A program made the position numbers and the translations under genes. 64,000 nt of DNA from JBBSAT01 sp044223665 (lineage in GTDB: Bacteria > Myxococcota_A > Polyangia > Polyangiales > Sandaracinaceae): positions 23,860 through 87,859 of the forward strand of contig JBGALT010000013.1 in NCBI GenBank assembly GCA_044223665.1. The letters run 5' to 3'. The notes under the pieces were generated by a model. That model was not told the DNA's origin and did no database searches. It saw nothing but the letters and a program-made list of their open reading frames with translations. This document shows positions 51,718 to 61,338 of the stretch, piece by piece. Numbering within the stretch: the first letter of the stretch is position 1; each line of letters begins with the position of its first letter.

Positions 51718-52392
51718 GTGGCCACGAAGAAGCAGTCCCCGAAGAAGAAGGTCGCCGCGAAGAAGAGCGCGCCGAAGAAGGCGTCGGCGCCGCGTCGCGC
51801 GGCGAAGAAGGCGAGCGCCGCGAAGGCGAAGGCGAAGGCGAAGCCGAAGCGAGCGTCGAGCGGGCGCACCGCCGCCGTCGCGCGCCGTTCCGCGGCGAAG
51901 AAAGCAGCCCCGAAGAAGGCGGGCGCTGCGAGACCGAAGGCGCCCGCGAAGAAGGCGCCCGCGAAGAAGGCCGCGCGCCGCCCGGCGACGCCGCTCCTGG
52001 CGCCGCGCGAGTCGCTGCGGCTCGAGACGAGCGTGCTCGCTTCCCCCGAGCGCGTGTACGCCGCCTGGATCGACAGCGGCGAGCACTCGGAGCTGACGGG
52101 CGGTGAGGCGATCATCGACGCACGCGTGGGCGGCAAGCACAGCGCGTGGAGCGGGTACATCGAGGGCCGCTTCGTCGCGCTCGAGCCGGGCAAGCGGCTC
52201 GTGATGTCGTGGCGCACGACCGAGTTCGACCCGACCGACCCGGACTCGCAGCTCGAGATCCGGTTCTCGCCCGACGGCGGGGGAACGCGGCTCGAGCTCG
52301 AGCACACCGACCTGCCGCCGGGCGGCGCCGACAAGTACACGACCGGCTGGCGCGAGTTCTACTTCGTGCCGATGGCCAAGTATTTCGGCTGA
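51718..52392 (+). CDS. Histone-H1-like tail fused to an AHSA1/SRPBCC domain
   Basis: The protein has 224 residues from a GTG with GGGAGG upstream. Residues 1-95 are nearly all Lys, Ala and Arg in histone-H1-like repeats (KKKVAAKKSAPKKA, AAKKAPAKKAARR). Residues about 98-224 are an AHSA1-type domain with LRLETSVLASPERVYAAWIDSGEHSELTGGEAII (parts: SVLASPERVYAAWID, EHSELTGG), GYIEGRFVALEPGKRLVMSW and TGWREFYFVPMAKYF. Basic tails bind nucleic acid or condense DNA; AHSA1 domains bind hydrophobic ligands. It is probably nucleoid- or polyanion-associated. Confidence 0.8.
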   Translation: MATKKQSPKKKVAAKKSAPKKASAPRRAAKKASAAKAKAKAKPKRASSGRTAAVARRSAAKKAAPKKAGAARPKAPAKKAPAKKAARRPATPLLAPRESLRLETSVLASPERVYAAWIDSGEHSELTGGEAIIDARVGGKHSAWSGYIEGRFVALEPGKRLVMSWRTTEFDPTDPDSQLEIRFSPDGGGTRLELEHTDLPPGGADKYTTGWREFYFVPMAKYFG

Positions 52393-52427
52393 TCCGCGGG
52401 GCTCGGGCGGGTCGGCGTCAGAAAGCT

Positions 52428-52472
52428 GCAAGGTCCGTCTCGTACTCCTCTTCGTGCGCCGGATGGACCGGC
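52428..52472 (+). promoter_or_regulatory. Duplicated promoter-leader, copy 1
   Basis: GCAAGGTC at 52428-52435, then 22 bases later the hairpin GCCGG-atgga-CCGGC at 52458-52472, and AGGAGAAG before the ATG at 52491. The same pieces at the same 30-base distance precede the 53123 gene. The GCAAGGTC box could be a sigma-factor -35 element, and the hairpin lies in the leader. Confidence 0.5.
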
Positions 52473-52490
52473 CCAGGAGAAGAAGACGCC

Positions 52491-52964
52491 ATGAACAAGC
52501 CCCTCGCCTCGCTGCTGACGGCCCTCACGCTCTCACTCGGTGGGGCGCCGGCCTTCGCGCAGAGCACCGCGCCCGACGCGCCGCCCGCCGAGTGCCACCA
52601 CGGCCGCGGGCACCGCATGGAGCGCGCGCTCTCGCCCGAGGCGATGGAGCGGCGCATCGCCCACATGACCGAGCAGCTCGCGCTCGATGCGCACCAGGTG
52701 ACGCAGCTGCGCGAGATCCTCACCGCGTCGCGTGCCCAGGCCGAGAGCCTCCGCGCGAGCACCACCACCACGGGCCCGGCGCGCCGCGAGGCGTTCCACG
52801 CGCTGATGGAGCAGACGCGCACGCGCATCGACGCGATCCTCAGCGACACCCAGCGGGCTCGGTTCGCCGAGATGCGCGCGGAGCGTCGCGCGCGCTTCGT
52901 GGGCCGTCACGGTCGCCCTGGTGCGCCTGCTGCCCCCGGCGGCGCCGATCCGCGCGGCATCTGA
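52491..52964 (+). CDS. Spy/CpxP-like small periplasmic protein
   Basis: The protein has 157 residues from an ATG with CAGGAGAAGAAG upstream. A signal peptide (LTALTLSLGGAPAFAQ) is followed by a His-rich spot (ECHHGRGHRME) and helical segments (EAMERRIAHMTEQLALDAHQVTQLREI, LSDTQRARFAEMRAERRARF) with the LTxxQ-like repeats typical of CpxP/Spy chaperones (DAHQVTQL and SDTQRARF). These periplasmic proteins limit aggregation or sense envelope stress, and are often regulated by two-component systems. A two-component pair lies 0.6-1.7 kb downstream. Confidence 0.75.
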   Translation: MNKPLASLLTALTLSLGGAPAFAQSTAPDAPPAECHHGRGHRMERALSPEAMERRIAHMTEQLALDAHQVTQLREILTASRAQAESLRASTTTTGPARREAFHALMEQTRTRIDAILSDTQRARFAEMRAERRARFVGRHGRPGAPAAPGGADPRGI

Positions 52965-53061
52965 CGACGTCGATCACGCAGGAGAGCCCGCCGCGATCCC
53001 CGTCGCGGCGGGCTCCGCTCTTCCGAGCCGCCCGATCCGCCCGATGCGGTGAAAGAATGTC

Positions 53062-53106
53062 GCAAGGTCTGCTGCGTATCTCTCTTCGTGAGCCGGATGG
53101 CCCGGC
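53062..53106 (+). promoter_or_regulatory. Duplicated promoter-leader, copy 2
   Basis: GCAAGGTC at 53062-53069 and the hairpin GCCGG-atggc-CCGGC at 53092-53106 repeat those of copy 1 with the same 30-base spacing. Both are followed by GAGGAGAAG and an ATG. The shared leader implies joint control of the two small secreted proteins. Confidence 0.5.
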
Positions 53107-53122
53107 TCGAGGAGAAGCTGCC

Positions 53123-53476
53123 ATGAAGATCCGGACCCTCGTCTCGCTCGCTCTGTGCTCGGCCGTCGTGCTCGGTGGCGCCGGGCCTCTCGCGGCGCAG
53201 GATCGCGGGTCTCACCACCGCCGTGGGCCCGTGGTCGTCGTCACGCCGCCCGCGCCGGCCCCGGTCGTCGTTCGGCCCGTGCCCCCGGTCGCGCGGCCGC
53301 CGCACCTCGTCGCCCGCCCGCCCTTGCGCCCGGCGCCGGTCGTGGTCGTGCCGGCCGCGCCGGTCGTGGTCGCGCCGCGCGTCGATCTCCGTGAGGCGCG
53401 GATCGAGCACCGGCACGTGCGCCGCGAGGCGCGGATCGAGCGTCGCGAGATCCGCCGCGCGATGCGGCACCACTGA
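53123..53476 (+). CDS. Small Pro-rich, Arg/His-rich secreted protein
   Basis: The protein has 117 residues from an ATG. A signal peptide (LVSLALCSAVVLGGAGPLAAQ) is followed by a basic HHRRG spot, a Pro/Val-rich middle (VVVVTPPAPAPVVV, VVVVPAAPVVV) and an Arg/His-rich tail (RIEHRHVRREARIERREIRR). The composition suggests a disordered periplasmic or surface protein that could bind metals or polyanions. No family is recognised. It shares its leader with the Spy/CpxP-like gene. Confidence 0.65.
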   Translation: MKIRTLVSLALCSAVVLGGAGPLAAQDRGSHHRRGPVVVVTPPAPAPVVVRPVPPVARPPHLVARPPLRPAPVVVVPAAPVVVAPRVDLREARIEHRHVRREARIERREIRRAMRHH

Positions 53477-53549
53477 CGGGGCCCCACGCCCGAGGAAGCC
53501 GAGAGCCTGACGCGGCGTTTCGGGTCAGGCTCCGAGCAGGAAGACGTCC

Positions 53550-54223
<674 letters not shown>

Positions 54224-54227
<4 letters not shown>

Positions 54228-55600
54228 GCGCGCGCTTCTCGAGCCTCCGCTGGCGCGTCGCCATCGCCGTCGTCGCGCTCGTGCTGCCGACGACGCTCGC
54301 GTTCTCCTTCTTCTCGTACCGCGTGCGCCGCGAGGCGCAGATCGAGACGGTCTACGAGAGCGTGGTCGCCCGGATGGAGAACGGGGGCCGCGAGCGCTGC
54401 GAGGCGCACGCCGAGCTCGCGCTGCCGCGTCGACGCGGCCGGCGAGCACGGATGGGGCTCGAGCTGGTCGGCCGCTACGACGCGGCCCTCCGGCCCTCGG
54501 ATCCGGCAGCGCCCGTCCTCTCCGCCGCGATCGGGGCCGCGTTCGACGCAGGGGATACGGCCGTTCTCGATCCCGACGCGCCCCGCGCGGCGCCGCGCCT
54601 TGCGCTGCGGATGCCCTGGGACGAGGGCCCCTGCGCGGTCCTTCTCGTGCGCGCCCCACGCTCGGCGGCGCTCGAGGGGATCCCGCGCGATCTCGTCCTC
54701 GCGCTCGTGGTGCTCGTGCTCGCGCTCTCCGCCGCGACGCTCGCGCTCGGGCCGCCGCTGCGCCGCCTGGGACAGCTCTCGAGCGCGGTGCGCGCGAGCG
54801 GCCGAGCGGGCGCCCTCGAGCTGCCGCCGGGGTCGCGTGGCGAGGACGAGATCGGCGTGCTCGCCGTCGCGCTCGCGGAGGCATCCGGGCGCGATCGCGC
54901 TCACGTCGCAGCGCTCGAGTCCCGCGATCGCGCGCTGCGAGAGTACGTCGATGGGACGACGCACGATCTCGCGCTGCCGCTGACGGTGATCCAGGGTCAC
55001 CTCGCGGCGCTGGGCGAGAGCGCCGAGCGCAGCGTCCCGGCCGATCCTGCCGACGTGCGCGGTGCGGCCGCATCGGCGAACTACCTCGCGCAGCTCTCGG
55101 CGAACCTGGCGGCGGCCGCGCGCCTGGAGGGCGGCGCGCCGGTCGAGAAGCGCGAGGTCGATCTCGGGCCCCTGGTGCAGCGGGTGCTCGACCGCCTCGC
55201 ACCGATCGCTCGCCACCGCCGGGTCGAGCTCGCCGCCGCGCTCCCCGACGTCCCGGCGATCCTGGACGGAGACGAGCTGCTCCTCGAGCGTGCGCTCGCG
55301 AACCTGGTCCACAACGCGATCCGGCATCGCGGGTCGTCCATCGAGCCGGGTCACGTGGCGGTCATCGTGGCTTCGTCGCCGCTGCGCGTCACGGTCAAGA
55401 GCGACGGCACTTCCATCGACGAGGTCGCCCTGGCCGCGCTGCGCGCCGGGGACGTTCCGCCGGACGTCGCGCGCACCCGGGGCCGCGGCCTCGGCCTGTC
55501 GATCGTGCGCAAGGTCGCGACGCTCCACGGGCTGAGCATCGAATTCGCCCGCGGGGAAGGGGGCTCGCTCGAGGTGACCCTCGCTCGCCCGCGCGGCTGA
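54224..55600 (+). CDS. Sensor histidine kinase partner of the OmpR-type regulator
   Basis: The protein has 458 residues from a GTG overlapping the regulator. It has one membrane helix near 10-30, a periplasmic loop of about 130 residues with two Cys, a second helix near 160-180, a HAMP-like linker and the HisKA H in DGTTHDLALPLTVIQGH near 246. The ATPase domain shows NLVHNAIRH (N box near 360), SDGTSID (weak G1) and GRGLGLSIVRK. Several ATPase motifs are degenerate in the middle, but the essential N and G boxes remain. It phosphorylates the regulator. Confidence 0.92.
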
Positions 55601-55722
55601 GCGGGAAGTCGCGGGCATCGTGCCGGTGCCCCGACCGGTGCGCGCCGCGGAGCGCAAGCCGCGCGCAGCGCGTCGCGCGTGGGGCGAGTGCGCGCCCACC
55701 GCGGTCGGACTACCACTGCGGC

Positions 55723-56823
55723 ATGACGTCGGAGCGAGCCGAGCGAGTGGACGTGGCGGTGATCGGTGGTGGCCTGACCGGCCTCTCGGTGGCCCACCGC
55801 GTGGCGAGCGCCGGGCGCCGCGTGCTCGTGCTCGAGGCCAGCGAGCGGTGGGGCGGTCAGATCTGGACCGCGCGTCCCGGGGATCTCGTGGTGGAGATCG
55901 GCGCCGAGGGGTTCGTCGCGCGGAGCGAGGTGATGGTCGCGCTCGCGCGCGAGCTCGGGATCGAGGACCGCCTGATCGACCAGCGCACGCTCGTCTCGTA
56001 CGGCTGGGACGGCGGGCCGCTGGTCGAGCTCGGGCCGGGCGAGGCGGCGCGCCTCTTGGGGTTCCAGGTCGAGCGAGACGACCTGGGCCGTGGCGTGCGG
56101 ACGTTCCGCACGGGGACCGCCGACGTGATCGACGCGCTCGTGCGCTCGCTCGAGGCGTGCCCGCACGCCGAGCTGCGGGCGCGCGCTCGGGCTCACCGCT
56201 CGACGCTCGAGCCCTCGGTCCGGATCGAGACGAGCGCGGGCCCGATCGAGGCGGCCGTCGTGGTGGTCGCCACCCCCGCGCGCGCGGCTGCGCAGCTGCT
56301 CGAGGCATGGGGAGCGCCGGCACGCGCGCTCGCGGCGGCGCCTCTGCTCTCCAGCATCAACGTCACGCTCGCCTATCGGTCGGCGGCGTTTCCCCGACCG
56401 CTCTCCGGCTCGGGGCTCGTCGTCGCCGAGCGCCAGCAGGAGCACGGCCTGCGCGCGTGCGCGTTCACGTCCGAGAAGCTACCGCACCGCGCGCCGGCGG
56501 GGACGGCGCTGCTCCGCGTCTTCTACCGGCCCCCCGATGCGGAGCGCGACACGACCCCCGATGCGCTCTGGGCCGATCGTGCCGCGGCGTGCGTGGCGGC
56601 GAGCCTGGGGGCGACGGAGGCCCCGACCGAGCGCTGGGTCTCGCGCTGGCCGGACGCGCTTCCGGTGTTCACGCCGGCACATCGCGACGCGGTGCGGGCG
56701 CTCGAAGCGGCGCTGCCGCCCGACGTGATCCTCGCGGGCTCGGCGTTCCACGGCGCCGGCATCGACGCGGCCGTTCGCTCGGCCTTCGCCGCCGCCGAGC
56801 GCGCGCTCGTACGCGTCGGGTGA
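55723..56823 (+). CDS. HemY-like protoporphyrinogen/coproporphyrinogen oxidase family protein
   Basis: The protein has 366 residues, shorter than the usual 450 or so. The FAD-binding GGGLTGLSVAHRV near residue 15 and LEASERWGGQI motif match the HemY-type oxidase start, and the end has GSAFHGAGIDAAVRSAF typical of these flavoproteins. The middle is shortened (about residues 130-200), so the substrate pocket may be modified. It acts in heme synthesis in relatives, oxidising the porphyrinogen at the membrane side. The next gene is convergent with only four bases between. Confidence 0.8.
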   Translation: MTSERAERVDVAVIGGGLTGLSVAHRVASAGRRVLVLEASERWGGQIWTARPGDLVVEIGAEGFVARSEVMVALARELGIEDRLIDQRTLVSYGWDGGPLVELGPGEAARLLGFQVERDDLGRGVRTFRTGTADVIDALVRSLEACPHAELRARARAHRSTLEPSVRIETSAGPIEAAVVVVATPARAAAQLLEAWGAPARALAAAPLLSSINVTLAYRSAAFPRPLSGSGLVVAERQQEHGLRACAFTSEKLPHRAPAGTALLRVFYRPPDAERDTTPDALWADRAAACVAASLGATEAPTERWVSRWPDALPVFTPAHRDAVRALEAALPPDVILAGSAFHGAGIDAAVRSAFAAAERALVRVG

Positions 56824-56827
56824 CGGC

Positions 56828-57511
56828 CTACTCGCAGCGGATCGCGAGGCTCGGCAGCTGGGGCACGAACGCGCAGAGATCGCTGCTCTCCCACATGTGC
56901 CCGGCGATGCACGCCACGTGCTCCGCGGGCATGTCGAGACAGGCGCGGCCGAGCGAGCGATCGAGGTCGCAGTCGGTCGCGCACTGGCAGAGCACCGATG
57001 CGATGGCGCCGCAGTCGACGTAGGGACGCGGCCCGATCAGCGCTGGCAGCTGGTCGCAGGTGGGAGAGATGACGAGGCCCGTCGCGGTTCCGGCGCGGCC
57101 GAGGTACTCCTCGATGACCTCGGTCAGCGTCAGGCGCGCCGGCGGGCCGTCGGTGCAGAAGTCCGCGAACGTGAGGGCGCCTCGGGCGACCAGCTCGGGG
57201 CTCGCGCACGCGAGGCGCGCGGTCGTGGTGTCGATGCCCGGCTGCGCGTCACAGAGGCAGATCGCCGTCTCGGCGCACGACTCGGTCGACGTCAGCTCGA
57301 TCGCGCAGTCGATCGGCGTTCCACCCTGCACGAGGCTGAACGTGCAGCGCGGTCCCGCGTCGAGGGGCGGCGAGTCGGGCACCGCGGCGTCGGGCCTCGT
57401 CATGGCCGCGTCGGGAGCATCCCCGCGTCGCTCGTGGGCGAGGTGACAGCCACCGAGCCCGACACCGAGGAGCATCCCGGCGAGGGCGCCGCGTGCGGAC
57501 GACCGGACCAT
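56828..57511 (-). CDS. Cys-containing lipoprotein with a HLxHERRG leader
   Basis: The protein has 227 residues from an ATG. The signal peptide ends in the lipobox LGGC, followed by HLAHERRGDAPDAAMTRPDAA, which repeats the start of the 25372-25800 lipoprotein (HLVHERRGAG and a DAA linker). The rest has about 12 Cys in spaced pairs (RCTFSLVQGGTPIDC, AICLCDAQPG, VLCQCATDCD), suggesting a disulfide-stabilised globular domain of unknown function. The shared leader hints at recruitment or sorting common to both proteins. Confidence 0.65.
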   Translation of the reverse strand: MVRSSARGALAGMLLGVGLGGCHLAHERRGDAPDAAMTRPDAAVPDSPPLDAGPRCTFSLVQGGTPIDCAIELTSTESCAETAICLCDAQPGIDTTTARLACASPELVARGALTFADFCTDGPPARLTLTEVIEEYLGRAGTATGLVISPTCDQLPALIGPRPYVDCGAIASVLCQCATDCDLDRSLGRACLDMPAEHVACIAGHMWESSDLCAFVPQLPSLAIRCE

Positions 57512-57564
57512 GGCCGCAGCGTACCGCGTCCGGGGCCGGCGATCCCGCGACGTACCCGCGTCGA

Positions 57565-59030
57565 TCACTCCGACCCGTCTTCCGCGCCCTCGTCGCCCTC
57601 CTCGCTCGCGCGTAGCGCTTCCTCGCGCTCGGCGTCCTCGAGCAAGCTCGGGAGCACGAAGGGCTCGTCGTCGACGAGCTCGGCGAAGGAGAGATCGTGG
57701 TGGGTCTCCACGCCCTCCGTCTCCTCGCTCACGCGCACGCGCCCTTCCACGAGCGTCGCGCTCGCGAGCGTGGGCGCGGGCAGCGGCCTCGGATCGCTCG
57801 CCGGCTGCGGCACCGTGATCTCGTTCCCGTCCTCGTCCTCGCAGTAGATCCTCGTCCAGGGACGCTCGGTGATCTCGCTCGAGAGGTGGACGAGCACGCA
57901 GTGCGGATCGGCCTCGAGGCGGCACACGATCGCCTCGGTCGCGCTCGAGGACTCCTCGGACTCGGTCGCGTAGCACGTCGCGTCCGGGTGATCGCTGGGC
58001 GCGGGCGCTTCGCCCTCCGACGACTCCCCGCACGCGACGTCGTAGGTGACCAGCACGAGATCCCCGGCGACCGTGAGCTCGTAGCCGCTGGCGTCACAGC
58101 CGCCCGAGTGCCCGTGATCGGTGGAGTCGTAGCAACCGATGCTCGCCCACGCGATCCACGTCGCGTCGTGGCCGCGCAGCGCGACGGCGAGCGAGGTGTT
58201 CGCGAGCATCGCGCTGCCGTCGTCGATCGTCGTCAGGAGCACCTCCTCGAAGGCGCCCGTCGCCGGCGCGCGCGCGACGGTCTGGACGGTGGCGGCGACC
58301 GGGAGCCCATCCCAGTCCTCGCCGGAGAGTCCGTTCGCGAGCACGCGCTCGATGGCGGCGGTCTCGCCCGTCGCGAGCCGTACCGCCCGCTCGCCGTCCG
58401 TCACGCGCACGCCGCCGACGACGATGGACGCCGCCGCGTCGTCGTCGTCGTCGTCCGGCGCGAGCGCATCGAGGTGGCGCTGCACGCTCGCGTTGGGGCG
58501 CAGCGCCACCGAGCGGCGATAGGCGTCGCGTGCCGCCTCGGCGTCTCCGAGCGCTTCCGCGACGAGGCCGCGATTGAACAGACACATCGCGACGGGCGAT
58601 CGCGCGTCGGCCGCGAGCTGCGCATCGGGACCGAAGATCGAGAGCGCGAGATCGATCCGCGACGCGGCCAGGCGCTCGTTGCCTGCGAGGTGTGCGACGT
58701 AGCCGGCCTCGCAGAGCAGCCGTGGCGTGCGCGGGGTCTCGTGCAGCATCGCGTCGAACGTCGCGAGCGCACGTGGGTAGTCGTGGGCGGCGGCGGCCGC
58801 GCGTGCTTCGCGAAGCCGTGCGAGCCGCGCGCGCAGCTCGGCCGCGGGCGCACCGCGCTCTCGGCGTGATCGGACGGCGTCGTGGTGGCGGTGGGCGCCG
58901 GCGCCGCGACGCTCGACGGAGGGGCCGACGAAGGCGGCGAGGCCGAGCTCGGCGGCGCCGCTGGCGAGGCAGGCGACGGCGAGCTGCACCCGACGATCGC
59001 GAGGAACGAGAGAATCCGTGCGCTCCGCAT
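57565..59030 (-). CDS. TPR lipoprotein with a frameshift near the N-terminus
   Basis: The frame from 59030 starts MRSARILSFLAIVGCSSPSP, a clear lipoprotein signal and Ala/Pro linker, but later reads into non-protein-like sequence. The frame ending at 57565 contains ELRARLARLREARAAAA, then TPR-like helices (YPRALATFDAMLHETP, AGYVAHLAGNERLAASRIDLAL) and a beta domain with several Cys (CYDSTDHGHSGGCDAS, ATCYATESEES). A one-base change at about 58840-58880 in GC-rich DNA would join them. The full protein is about 488 residues. Confidence 0.6.
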
Positions 59031-59095
59031 CCGCCGAGCCTACACGCGAATAACGAGCGGGCGAGGCGCGGCTCGGCACGAGTGCCGATCACGGC

Positions 59096-60814
59096 TCAGC
59101 GCGCGCGCCGGCGCCACCAACGGAACGAGCCCTGATCGCGGTAGTCGTCGTAGTTCGCGCGGATCCACGCGTCGAGCTCGGGGAACGTGTTGTCGCTCCC
59201 CGGCCCGTACGGGCGCGCGCGGTAGCCGCCCGTCGACTCGAGGATGAAGTAGGGCCGGCTGCGATCGAGCTCGTCGAGGAAGCGCTGGCGCCAGCGACGG
59301 ATCACCGGGAGGTCGGGGCGGTAGTAGAAGACGATGTCGAACACGAAGGGCGTCGCCATCGGCACGTCGGCGCGCCACATCGCGTCCACCGCGCCGGTCA
59401 CCGTCTCGAGCGGCTGCACGCTCTCGCCCGGGGGGAGCTCCGCGCGCAGCTCTTCGGCCATCCGCACGGCCTCGTCGTTCTGGCCGGTGCCTTCCCACGC
59501 GATCGCGGTCCACGCGCTCGGCCCGGCGACCTGCCAGACCACCAGGCCCGCCAGCGCGACGCGCGGCGCGAGCGAGAGCGGGGCGCGATCGGGAAGGTCG
59601 GTGACGAGGATCGCGCACAGGATCCCGATCGCGAAGAACTCCGGGATCGACTGGTAGTGCCAGAACGTCCCCTGGATGAGCACGTACGCGAGCGCCCCCA
59701 GATAGAAGCCGATCGCGGGGCGTGCCGAGCTCTCCCGCGCCGCGCCTCGCCGGAACGTGCGGAGCAGCACGGGTGGGATCAGGAAGACGCCGAAGATGGT
59801 GACGTGCGTGCTGGGCTGGAGAAACAGCCACATGCGGCGCGTCCAGAGGTTCGAGGCGTCGACCGAGAAGTTCCACGTCCCCGACATCCGGCCGTACAGC
59901 GGCAGGTACTCGCCGACCATCTCGAGCCACGCGGGCAGCGCGCCGCACGCCGCGAGCGCCACGACGACGACGACCGAGCTGCCGACGAGGATCGCGACGA
60001 AGCTCGCCAGGCCCCGGCGCGCGAGCGGTGCGGGCGCGCGCTGGAGCGCATCCCAGACGAAGGGCGCGAAGAGCAAGGCCGAGTGGAACTTCATCCAGAA
60101 GGCCACGGTCGCGCAGGCCGCGGCGAGGCCCCATCGTCCTCGCGAGAGCTGCGCGCCGGTGAGCAACGAGAGCGCGAGGACGAACATCTCGCGCTGCAGA
60201 CAGTCGACGCCGCTCGCGTAGAGGTGCGTGACCACGAAGAGCGCGACGGCGAGCGGCGCTGCGGCCGGCTGGCGGAGCCGGAAGGCGCGCCGCGCCGCCA
60301 GCCCCGAGACGACCACGAGGCTCGCGTCGATCACGCGATAGCCGAGCTCGCTCCCGACGAGCCGGTCCATCAGGCCGTAGAGCACGTAGGTCGCCGGCTG
60401 GTTGAACTCGACGATGTCTCGATAGAAGAGGCGCTGTCCGGTGACGAAGAGGCGCGACGGATAGAGCACCATCGGCGCATCGAGGCGGAGGCCCCAGCGC
60501 AGTGCATAGCCGAGCATGCCGAGCGAGAAGAGCGCCGCGCCGACGGCCAAGGGCCAGCCGGGCGCGCGCCAGGCGCGGTTGAACGCGCGCGCCCAATCGG
60601 TCTGCCACGACACGAGGCGCAGCTGGGTGTCGACGAGCCAGGTCACGCCCCAGATCGCGAGCGCGGCCGCGACGGTGCGCACGCTCTCGCTCGTCTCCCA
60701 GCTCTGGCGCACGATGCGGAACGCGTCGCCCTCGGCGTGCGCGAGCACGAGCACGAGCGCCACGCCGGCACCGACCGTCGCCAGCTGCGCGAGGCGCTCG
60801 TCGCGCCCGCTCAT
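59096..60814 (-). CDS. Multispanning GT-C-like membrane transferase
   Basis: The protein has 572 residues from an ATG. About twelve hydrophobic helices run from residue 12 to 440 (AALAIWGVTWLVDTQ, LSLAPRVALAGLVVWQVAGP), with a loop near residue 130 reading YRDIVEFNQPATYVLYGL that contains the acidic residues expected of GT-C glycosyltransferases, and a soluble C-terminal part (SVQPLETVTGAVDAMWRAD, DLPVIRRWRQRFLDEL). Such enzymes use lipid-linked sugars at the membrane. The gene shares the transcript with the small protein at 60811-61287, whose stop overlaps its ATG. Assignment is from topology and one motif. Confidence 0.7.
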   Translation of the reverse strand: MSGRDERLAQLATVGAGVALVLVLAHAEGDAFRIVRQSWETSESVRTVAAALAIWGVTWLVDTQLRLVSWQTDWARAFNRAWRAPGWPLAVGAALFSLGMLGYALRWGLRLDAPMVLYPSRLFVTGQRLFYRDIVEFNQPATYVLYGLMDRLVGSELGYRVIDASLVVVSGLAARRAFRLRQPAAAPLAVALFVVTHLYASGVDCLQREMFVLALSLLTGAQLSRGRWGLAAACATVAFWMKFHSALLFAPFVWDALQRAPAPLARRGLASFVAILVGSSVVVVVALAACGALPAWLEMVGEYLPLYGRMSGTWNFSVDASNLWTRRMWLFLQPSTHVTIFGVFLIPPVLLRTFRRGAARESSARPAIGFYLGALAYVLIQGTFWHYQSIPEFFAIGILCAILVTDLPDRAPLSLAPRVALAGLVVWQVAGPSAWTAIAWEGTGQNDEAVRMAEELRAELPPGESVQPLETVTGAVDAMWRADVPMATPFVFDIVFYYRPDLPVIRRWRQRFLDELDRSRPYFILESTGGYRARPYGPGSDNTFPELDAWIRANYDDYRDQGSFRWWRRRAR

Positions 60815-61287
60815 CGTGCGCTCCAGCGGATCTCGGAGAGGCACGGCAGGCTGGCGAAGTGGCTGAGCGCGGTGACGCGGAGCCGATCGCCGCGCCCGGT
60901 CGGCGCGAAGCGCAGTACGTCGGTTCCGATCCGCGCGAACTCGCCCTCGGCGCTCCAGATCACGCGATCGCCATCGAAGAGCTCGACGCGGAGCTCCCGC
61001 GTCGCCGCGCTCCGGTGCGGGAGGTTGTCTCCGTTGACCACCTCGACCCAGGCGAGCGTGCGCGGTCCGCGGAAGCGCACGTCCACGTACGCGGGCGTCT
61101 CGTCCGGGATCCAGTAGGTCTCGGTGGAGCCGTCGACGAGGTTCTCGGCGAGGAAGAGGTACGTGTACTGCGCGGTCGTGTTGCTCGCCGTGATCGTGGC
61201 CTCGCGGCGCCCCAGCCCCAGCGCGAGCACGGCGAGCAGCGCCCACGAGAGCGCCGGGACGATCCAGGCTCGTGCGCGAAGCCCCAT
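60811..61287 (-). CDS. Small exported discoidin-like (NADase-type glycan-binding) protein
   Basis: The protein has 158 residues from an ATG. A hydrophobic N-terminus (PALSWALLAVLALGLG) is followed by NTTAQYTYLFLAENLVDGSTETYW, then VDVRFRGPRTLAWVEVVNGDN and RELRVELFDGD, the pattern of F5/8-type C-like glycan-binding domains of myxobacteria. Its stop overlaps the ATG of the transferase (ATGA), so the pair may form a membrane-associated glycan-handling unit. It is anchored by its N-terminal helix. Confidence 0.65.
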   Translation of the reverse strand: MGLRARAWIVPALSWALLAVLALGLGRREATITASNTTAQYTYLFLAENLVDGSTETYWIPDETPAYVDVRFRGPRTLAWVEVVNGDNLPHRSAATRELRVELFDGDRVIWSAEGEFARIGTDVLRFAPTGRGDRLRVTALSHFASLPCLSEIRWSAR

Positions 61288-61338
61288 CGACGGCCGCGTC
61301 TTAGCACGGGGAGCAGGCGCCCCGGCGTGGGCTGCACG

